This document shows positions 56,800 through 64,000 of a DNA stretch of 64,000 nucleotides, piece by piece (positions within the stretch are counted from its first letter, which is position 1; each line of letters starts with the position of its first letter). Below the pieces are notes generated by a model that searched no databases, was not told where the DNA came from, and worked only from the letters and a program-made list of their open reading frames with translations. Location of the stretch: positions 62,001-126,000 of the forward strand of contig WION01000091.1 in the NCBI GenBank assembly GCA_015039365.1. The letters are read 5' to 3'. The position numbers and the translations under genes are program-made. This DNA comes from Amanita rubescens. Lineage: Eukaryota > Basidiomycota > Agaricomycetes > Agaricales > Amanitaceae.

Positions 56800-58248
56800 A
56801 TGAGCGTCGCATCGAGAGCGCCTGTCGAAATTCTATCCGAAATATTTCTCTTCCTCCGTGATAAACCAATTGCTCTCCACGACTTGACGAACAGTGTACA
56901 CTTTGGCGAATTTCCATGGGCCGTAGGACAAGTTTGCAGTCGTTGGAGGTCAATATTTTTGTCCTACCCGGCTTTGTGGTCCTCTCTTTCCCTCTACGAC
57001 CATATATGCTGGAAACCACCCCCCAGTGTTGCTTACGTCGCTGAAATGAACCGACGTACGGCGTTTTACCTCAAACGCTCCAAGCAGCATCCTCTCACCA
57101 TAACCGTTCAGGCGTCGAACTCAAATTTTTCTACGATATGGATAACGCTACTGTCACACTCGAATCGATGGCAAAAGGTGGATCTGTGGATAGGGAGCGG
57201 GCCGAACGGCTGGTCCGTGATGGATGGTCTTGCCGGACGGAGGGGAAAGATTCAGATTCTCAAGTCACTGAAGATCACTCTGACCGAATCTAAAGGCCAG
57301 AGGGGCCCCATGGCGTTGGAAATCGCGCCGTGCCTTACCGAAATCGAACTAGATTTGCCACGCTGGCCCGGGGCGAGAATAAACGAATGCATATTCCCCT
57401 GCTCAGGCTACAAGTTTCCCGTCTGAATTTCACTTGTACCAGAACACTTTTTACTCCAGATTCAGAATGTTGAGGAGCTACGATTCGTAATCGAAGACAG
57501 GGCTGGAGTTTTCAAGTGCCCGTCTGTCCATTTTCCACGTCTCAGACTCCTTGAAATCTCGCTCGTCTCTCCAGAAGTAATGTCGTGGTTCAAAGCACCA
57601 TTGCTGGATCATCTCTTGGTGCACAACAGATGTCAAGATGACCTTTCTGAAGAAATATCATCCTTCGTTCACCGCTCTTCCCGTTGCGTCCGTCGCTTGA
57701 CAATTCAACGCTGTGGTGTTGGTGCAGCTCGTGATATGGTCGAGGTACTGGCTGGTGTTGAAGAACTTTACATCAAGCAAATGTTTGAGGCGTTACTGGG
57801 AGAATTCGTTGATTTTGCACACGACATGGTAAAATCACACGACATGTATCTGCCGAACTTGCGGGTGCTTCAAGTGCCGTGTTGTCCTGAACACTTTCAG
57901 CAATTAATACCAGAAGCATGTCCTTTTTTCGAAAAACCTGACGTTTCGCCGCTCGAAAAATTAATCGTCACCGTGAATACTGCTGGTAATTGCGGCGGCT
58001 GCGGCTCCCAGTGCGGCGGGGAATCGACAGCCATTGATCATACATTGAAAATTATGTGCCGTTGGCCATCTTTCTCTGTCATTTATCTTAATTATGACCA
58101 ACCAAATCTCATCTTGACTCTTCATGCTTTGGTGGCCAGTACTGTTGTTGGTCTCGCTATCTACTATCCCAGCCACAAGTACCACTCAGATGATAGCTAC
58201 AGACACTACAAAATTTTAGAAAACAAGCGCCTGGCGGTAAATACCTGA
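56800..58248 (+). CDS. F-box-like LRR protein, possibly broken
   Basis: From MSVASRAPVEILSEIFLFLR, an F-box of the Agaricomycete type (RAPVEILSEIF ... VCSRWRSIFLSYPALWSSLS) leads into leucine-rich segments; the same frame continues to TGA at 58246. It is interrupted by a stop at 57424-57426. Around the stop another frame reads PLLRLQVSRLNFTCTRTLF, fitting the expected repeat, so two compensating small indels near 57385 and 57450 are likely. Alternatively a very short 39-nt intron (GTCTGA ... CTCCAG) would remove the stop. F-box proteins recruit substrates to SCF ubiquitin ligases; the target is unknown. Confidence 0.65.
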
Positions 58249-59552
58249 TTGTTAACTATGTTGACTACAATTACCGATAGTTTGCTCATTTATCGGTGAG
58301 AGAAATGAAATCTGTTGCGTCACTTTACAAATGCATTTTTGTATACCCAGCACGCTGGAAGATACAAAAAACTTCCGAGTGGGTGCATGGAAGAATGGGA
58401 GCGACGCACAATTTGCCGCTACGAAGTCCACCTTTTCTTTAGCTGAAATATACGTGTACCACAACAGCTTCTTAACATCCAGGTCCGGTTATATTTCAAA
58501 TTAATACTTGTACAAAAATCAAGATCAGAATTGCATCGGTCGTCTCGTATGTTGGCCGAGTTCTGTTCGGCAGTTGCGGAACTTCTGTGATGTGTGACAA
58601 CTCCAAATAAATGATTGAAACTAGCTGAGCCGTCAACTCCAACTGGACCGTCACAAAATTGGCACGCGGCACTGTGGCTCCTTCGGATTCTTCCTCGGGG
58701 AATCAACAGCAGAAGAGGCATTGTCACCCTCTGCTTCGTCTCCACCATAACGGGTTAAAAAAGGTATACCCCTCGTGCTTGGGTGAAATGTAAGGAATAG
58801 GTTCGAAGGCATGGACCGTTTCCGCCAGATCCATTGATACCGGGTCTCTCAATGCATGCACAGGCCCACCGACAGATGTACTCCTCATGTTCACATCTGC
58901 CCTAGACACGAAATTGCGAACTTCGCGAACGACGTTGGCCGTCCGTGGATGTCGTCCACTTCAACTTCAATTTGTGGCCGTTAGGCAGCATGTAGCCGTG
59001 ATAGGGTGTGTGTGTGCGGACGATACAAAGTTGGCTTTGTTCGACGACTTGTTTCAATGCTAGTATTGATAATAATGAATCGGTATCTATTTACACCAAA
59101 ATAGGCAAGCTCAACGCCAGTCGTGGGTATCAAAGTTTTCCCGTAGCTCGAGATGAGACCAAGTCATGACAGAGTGGCTGCTCATAGAGTCCATGATTTT
59201 CATCCTTCCTGTCTGCCGCTCAGAGGAGTTGATTTGTGAACATTTGGCGCCGGGCCTTCTTCCAATCATTCGACATAGTAAAATAGTAGAAGACTCTCGA
59301 GAAGAAAGTAGCTGGTTGGCGCTGCAACTCCAATAGTCAACTGTCATTCTCCCCGAGTTTGTGCGACGGGCCGTGGAGCCTGAAAGTATTAGTCATACTA
59401 AATCGCTTCCACATAAAGAGCATTGAGAAAACTGCCGTACTGACGTCTTCAACCCGTAAGTAGAAGGCTTATCAGCACGCAATCACAAGCATGTGCATGA
59501 TCAGCAGCGATAATCATAATGGAATTCTTGAACTCACTTCGTTCCATCGATA
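58249..59552. other. intergenic, no gene seen
   Basis: Short frames only. A run of TG repeats lies near 59008. Confidence 0.4.
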
Positions 59553-60908
59553 ATGTGGCAGACCATCGCTCCTGAACTGGTGATCGAAATATACAAACAC
59601 TTCCTCTCCGGCTTGACGCTATCCGTTACCGAGCCGGCATTCTTCCCATGGTATCTTGGTCACATCTGCAGCCGGTGGAGAAATGCATTCATTTCGTCGC
59701 CATATTTCTTCAACTCGCTCACGATAGATCTTGAAGAGAAGGGCAAAGGCATCTACCAGAGACGTTCTACCAGGTTTAAACGTACCTTAGCAATAGTCAG
59801 ATTCTGCATGCAGTCCACCAATGATCATCCGATTTCACTCAGGCTAACACTCGGTTGGCCTGAATTGTGTTACAATTTGAGAAGAACTTCGAAATCGCGA
59901 TTCTGCCGCCTTATCTTGCAATCGCTCATTGGGGAATCCGTCCGATGGCGAGATGCATATATCACGTTACACGTCTCCGAGCTGCCAATCCTCTATGCGG
60001 CAAAAGATCAACTTCAGATGCTACGATCCATCAAACTCGAGTTGGTGAACTGTAGTCACATTTGCGCTTGGGACTTGTCCATGGCTCGTCCACCCCGATC
60101 CTTTGCCGATCTATTCGTCGACGCACCACAGTTGACGCGCGTTTATATCGGGGATTATCTGGACTGGGAGATTGACTGGTCAACGATCAGCGTAATCCAT
60201 TTGAAGCAACCTCCTTCACCTGATGCACTCCTCGAGCTCCTCCGGCAAGTTGATTGTCTGGAGGAACTGGCCATTTACGAATCATCCGATATCCGAACAC
60301 CGTACAAATGTGGCCCGCTGATAGCCCTACCCTTCCTCAGGGTTTTACGCATCAGCGACGCAGACCTTTTGCCCTTGCTCAAGACACATATGTTGGACGA
60401 ACTCTCCGTCAGGAACGACGTACGTTCGCTTGACTCGAGGACCTTCAACGGCGTCGTTTCCAGTTTCCTACCCACCCTACATCGTCTTAGGAAACTAGCG
60501 TTCTTTGCGAACGATGCGCACGATGCGGAGGTTCTCTTCCAACACATGCCCGATATACAAGATTTATCCCTCTATCTTGACGAGGCGAGTTGTCTGAACC
60601 AGTTGGCGACGTGTCCGAGGGTGCACCAGCTGAAAACGCTGACGCTCGGGTTACCATGCACTGTAAGCAACATGACGACGCTTACCGCGTGCATGAACCG
60701 AAAACCCGGTCCGAGCGTCATCGATAGCTTTGCAGAACTCGGTCACTTTTCGCTTGAATTGTATAGGGGAGTTGATACGCGCTTTTGTACTCCAGTCGCG
60801 GAAAGATTGGAGCGCAGTTTCAAGGAATTAGGTGTACCATGTGCTATTCATTCCGTCAATGGGATAGCAACTCCGGATGTGAAATTTGCTTCGTTCGATG
60901 TATTCTAG
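59553..60908 (+). CDS. F-box LRR-like protein
   Basis: Single exon, 451 residues. F-box at the start: APELVIEIYKHF ... GHICSRWRNAFISSPYFFNS. The rest is a run of leucine-rich segments (PQLTRVYIGDYLDWEID, LPFLRVLRISDADLLPLL, LHRLRKLAFFANDAHDAEVL, LKTLTLGLPC) as in the large F-box families of mushrooms. Presumed substrate receptor of an SCF ubiquitin ligase; target unknown. Intact frame with a clear stop. Confidence 0.82.
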   Translation: MWQTIAPELVIEIYKHFLSGLTLSVTEPAFFPWYLGHICSRWRNAFISSPYFFNSLTIDLEEKGKGIYQRRSTRFKRTLAIVRFCMQSTNDHPISLRLTLGWPELCYNLRRTSKSRFCRLILQSLIGESVRWRDAYITLHVSELPILYAAKDQLQMLRSIKLELVNCSHICAWDLSMARPPRSFADLFVDAPQLTRVYIGDYLDWEIDWSTISVIHLKQPPSPDALLELLRQVDCLEELAIYESSDIRTPYKCGPLIALPFLRVLRISDADLLPLLKTHMLDELSVRNDVRSLDSRTFNGVVSSFLPTLHRLRKLAFFANDAHDAEVLFQHMPDIQDLSLYLDEASCLNQLATCPRVHQLKTLTLGLPCTVSNMTTLTACMNRKPGPSVIDSFAELGHFSLELYRGVDTRFCTPVAERLERSFKELGVPCAIHSVNGIATPDVKFASFDVF

Positions 60909-62446
60909 GCTTTATCTCTTGTCGTGTCAAGTCGAAAGGACGTTAAATGCTGTTAGCTCGATAGTTTACTTTTTATATTAAAGTTGAACCGACCATAGCG
61001 GATCGCCAGATAATTTGGGAGCGGGTATCGGGCCTGAAGTTCTCACCAGAGCAACCCCAAGTTATACAGAGGAACCAAAGAGATACTGGCAGCAGTACGT
61101 GGCAGTCTTTCTGAGTTCTGGGTCGATGCGCGAGCGACACGATGGGAAGGAGTCAGAACGAGTCAGATTCATTTTTCAACGGCGGGTTTACAAAAACAAT
61201 AGGTTCTATTTTTGGATGTCGTTTCAAGAGAACAAGTATATGCGGACGATATATAAGCTGTAGTAGTAAAACGGGTGCTGTCATCAGCCACCTTCCACCG
61301 CTCGGGCTTTGTTGGACAGAAACGACTTCCAACATTAACAAGATTTTGTTGACAAGTGCCAACGCGGACTGGAGTACTTTGATGTCGACAAACATCTTGG
61401 CACGCCATGTTATACCTGGTCGACACTAATCAATTCTTGCCCTGAATCACATTTCCCTTATCCTAGTCCCATGTTGGCTGCGCTTAGATTGCATGAAGTC
61501 TCCTAAGAACAGGTAAATCATCTGCCAATTCTGTCACGTAGTCCATCAATGGACACCCTCACGGCCCCTTCTACCTAACATTCAACCATAAAGCATTGAC
61601 ATGTGTGTGTTTTAGTGAAATTGGTTCCCCACATTCGCCATCTAGCATGCTAGTTGGAGGCGGGGATGGATGTATGCAATGTTTGGAATCGCAGCAGACA
61701 CATGCACCAAAGTCTGCTCAGGGGGCCTGCAACGCGGTATGTTAATGAAAACCTCATAGTCGCATTGACCTGGTCGCAGTCCCCGAGCGATCCAGCGGCT
61801 GAGGCGCATTCAGGACCAGATCCTCATCGTCGTCTTCATCATCATCGTCTTGTATGAACGTATGAGTAGGCGGACCGTCTTCGCTAAGTCGAATCCGCCC
61901 CTCCGGTTCAGAAAATGTCTTTAACCTTCCAGCCGATACTATCAAACGCCAACACGCTTTATGATCCTTGAGAGTACTCACTGGTGAGATACCACCCTTT
62001 TGAGTGAATCCGCCTTTCTCCAAATCAGAAATAAGATGCACAGTGTGCATGTGGTGAACAGGAGGACCAAGGTTGTGTCACCCATTGGCTGAGGTTTTGG
62101 AGACTGACGAGGTTCTAAGATAATGAGTAAGAGGTAGTTTTTGGTATTGTGAAATTAGCGACTGACCTCCTGTTGGCGCCATCCCAGGTCAAATGACAAG
62201 TACTTGGTATACTGCGGCCTGTCGCATGTCAAGTTGTCAACGTGTCAAAGATGGATGACATAAGCAGCTGTAGTTGAGAATATACTCTAATTACTAAGAC
62301 CCTATCTGCATACAGTACTATATCAATACGTACAAGTCATTATACAAATTTTTACAGAGATACACTGTAACACTTGATGTATGCAATACTCACTGTCAAG
62401 AAGTCGAAAAAAATAAAAACGCAATAAAACCGAAAGAGAGCCTTCG
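60909..62446. other. intergenic, one acidic open frame
   Basis: The minus-strand frame 62050-61754 reads LKDHKACWRLIVSAGRLKTF, PEGRIRLSEDGPP and an acidic run DDDDEDDDEDL. It may be the remnant of a gene, but no start or splice model fits. Nothing else was seen. Confidence 0.3.
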
Positions 62447-63999
62447 TCAGCGTATTGTCCATCTGTCAAATGCGCTTTCTTTTTTATCTCCTGCCGTACG
62501 TTCGCCCCAAACTTGCCACATCTTGATTGTTTCTTCCACAGGACACGCCGTGAAAAGGTCTCGGCCATTGGGACCCAAACAGCTATGTGTCACCGGATGC
62601 GCATGAGCTGTCAAAGACAGTAGCCTCATGCCTGAGGGATAGTCATGCACGGCAATTGAATTCGTGAGGGGAGAGAGAACAGATTTCATCTCCCGAACTG
62701 ATGGAAACGGAGTAAAATTGGAAGAGGATAGCGCTCGTCGAAGAGTGGAAGGTGGGCTAAATGACGGCCCATGTGTGCTGAGTAACTCCTTGCAGTGCGG
62801 CGACCAGTGCAATGAAAGTACAGAGGTATTCAGACTTATCATCTCAAGAGGCGCCGGAGAAGACGATAACGTGGATGAGCTCCAGACGCGGATTTTGCCT
62901 TCCGGATAGAGAGAACCCGTTGCGAGAAGATCAGGCTTCCAAGAACACCACGCCAGCGCCTATCCACGTTTCAGCCACGCCAAATCACGGGAATAAACGA
63001 ACGAACCTTGACTGGTCCCCGATGCCTCATTTTCGCACTCTGAGCACCGGGCTCGAGCAACGACTTGCACGCCCTCTTATCCCAAATCCGAACAACACCC
63101 AGATCGTCTCCACTGGCGAGGTAATTCCCATCCGTGCTCCATTTAAGCGACAAGACTTGTCCCTTATGAGCAGGTACCACATTCGTCTTGCCATCGTCGC
63201 GCAAGTCAAAGTATGAGATGCTCCCTCCCTGCGAGCCGACCGCAAGGACATGCCCCTTCCACGAAAGACAGCCGACCTTGGTCATAGACTCCTCCTCCCA
63301 AGACCGCGCAATCGTGCCAGCCTTGTCGGACGGATCCGCCTCCCAAACCTGAACCACGCCCGCAGTCGAACCCAACGCGAGATAATCTTCATGTACCTCG
63401 TCTCCCCACTCAATAGCCTGGATACGACCCAACGCAACATCGTATCCTCCTCCACACATCCTCGAGACAACCTTGGTGTTCAAATTCTGATAAAACACCT
63501 CGACGCCGCACGCCACCGCGATGAGATTCCGTCTCGACCAGGAAATAGGGTATCCATAAGCATCGTTCACTATTCCAGGCCCATCCAGCGTCAGCGTACA
63601 CTGCCGCCTCTTTTTGAGATTTTCAACAACCGATGTCGGACGACACTCGGTGGGTTTGACAAACAACCCCGACGCGCTCTTCCTCAACAAACTGAACGCA
63701 TTCGCGTTTGAAGAAGAAGAAGAATCCGAGGTATCCCCAGGTTTACAATTTTCATCCCGGAAATTGAAAACTTTCTCAGTCAACACGCCAAATTGACGAC
63801 CGATGCGGTTCGTCCGCGGCGTGGAGTTGAGGGGTAACGCGTTTCTAGGCTTGGTGGGGATGAATCGGTCCTAAAAAAGATAACTTGTTCAGAAACACCG
63901 TGCTCAGCGAGAGAGAGAAAAGCGACTTACGGCTGTACCCCTGTTAACTTCCGGTCGCGAATCCGGTTCCTCGTGAAGCCACGCTGTGCCCAAATCCAT
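62447..63999 (-). CDS. Cdc20/Cdh1-type APC/C activator (WD40)
   Basis: Three exons (63999-63931, 63870-63007, 62959-62447) give 481 residues; the gene may begin beyond the window because the ATG at 63999 is at its very edge. Exon 2 opens with DRFIPTK, the C-box that binds the anaphase-promoting complex. WD40 repeats follow (GVEVFYQNLNTKVV, VGCLSWKGHVLAVGSQGG, VVPAHKGQVLSLKWSTDGNY with ASGDDLGVVRIWD, LAWCSWKPDLLATGS, AHPVTHSCLGPNGRDLFTAC). The protein ends in Ile-Arg, the IR tail that docks on APC/C. Such proteins select substrates for ubiquitination in mitosis or G1. I cannot decide between Cdc20 and Cdh1. Confidence 0.88.
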
Positions 64000-64000
64000 T

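Noticed and set aside
1..64000. CRISPR arrays, operons and bacterial signals
   Set aside because: Dispersed introns and fungal gene families show nuclear eukaryotic DNA; the regular repeats are minisatellites without unique spacers.
1..64000. tRNA and rRNA genes
   Set aside because: No cloverleaf or rRNA core was recognised by eye; a covariance-model scan was not possible, so absence is not proven.

Overview
The window reads as nuclear DNA of a filamentous basidiomycete, most likely an Agaricomycete. Genes are split by many short GT-AG introns (mostly 45-70 nt). The recognisable proteins are eukaryotic and fungal: CNOT11, a Cdc20/Cdh1 WD40 activator, RBR ubiquitin ligases, F-box proteins, a GT61 glycosyltransferase, a berberine-bridge-like oxidase and questin-oxidase-like enzymes. 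The species cannot be fixed from sequence alone. All gene models are manual splice predictions without transcript support.

Layout. 1-5.2 kb: two plus-strand genes and one internally deleted relic of a multicopy family of secreted, single-pass membrane proteins, called the TM family here. 5.6-17.3 kb: two direct copies of a questin-oxidase-like gene, the first with an in-frame stop. Between them lie two minisatellite blocks in opposite orientation (7.7-9.5 and 13.2-14.4 kb) around about 3.7 kb with no clear gene. 17.8-25.7 kb: a conserved core with CNOT11 followed by three tandem RBR E3 ligases. 26.7-41.9 kb: five minus-strand TM-family genes, separated by decayed pieces of the 3' end of the third RBR gene and, in places, of the downstream GT61 gene. 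An intact FAD-linked oxidase gene sits inside this array. 42.2-44.1 kb: intact GT61 gene. 45.4-50.2 kb: a 1.2-kb duplication carrying a small secreted cysteine-containing protein, the copies separated by a nuclease-fold-like gene and a truncated hydrolase remnant. 50.4-55.5 kb: three more small secreted or lectin-like genes in gene-poor DNA. 56.8-60.9 kb: two F-box genes, the first possibly broken. 62.4-64 kb: an APC/C activator with C-box and terminal Ile-Arg.

How it fits together. The window mixes housekeeping genes with fast-changing duplicated DNA. The clearest system-like feature is the TM family: seven full or nearly full copies share signal peptide, cysteine motif, Ser/Thr-rich stalk, one membrane helix, Pro-rich tail and exon phases, but differ in stalk and tail. 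At least two kinds of last exon exist, and one gene keeps both in frame. A dyad-symmetric motif recurs upstream of the minus-strand copies. Whether these proteins act as surface sensors, adhesins or recognition molecules is inference; nothing here shows their ligand.
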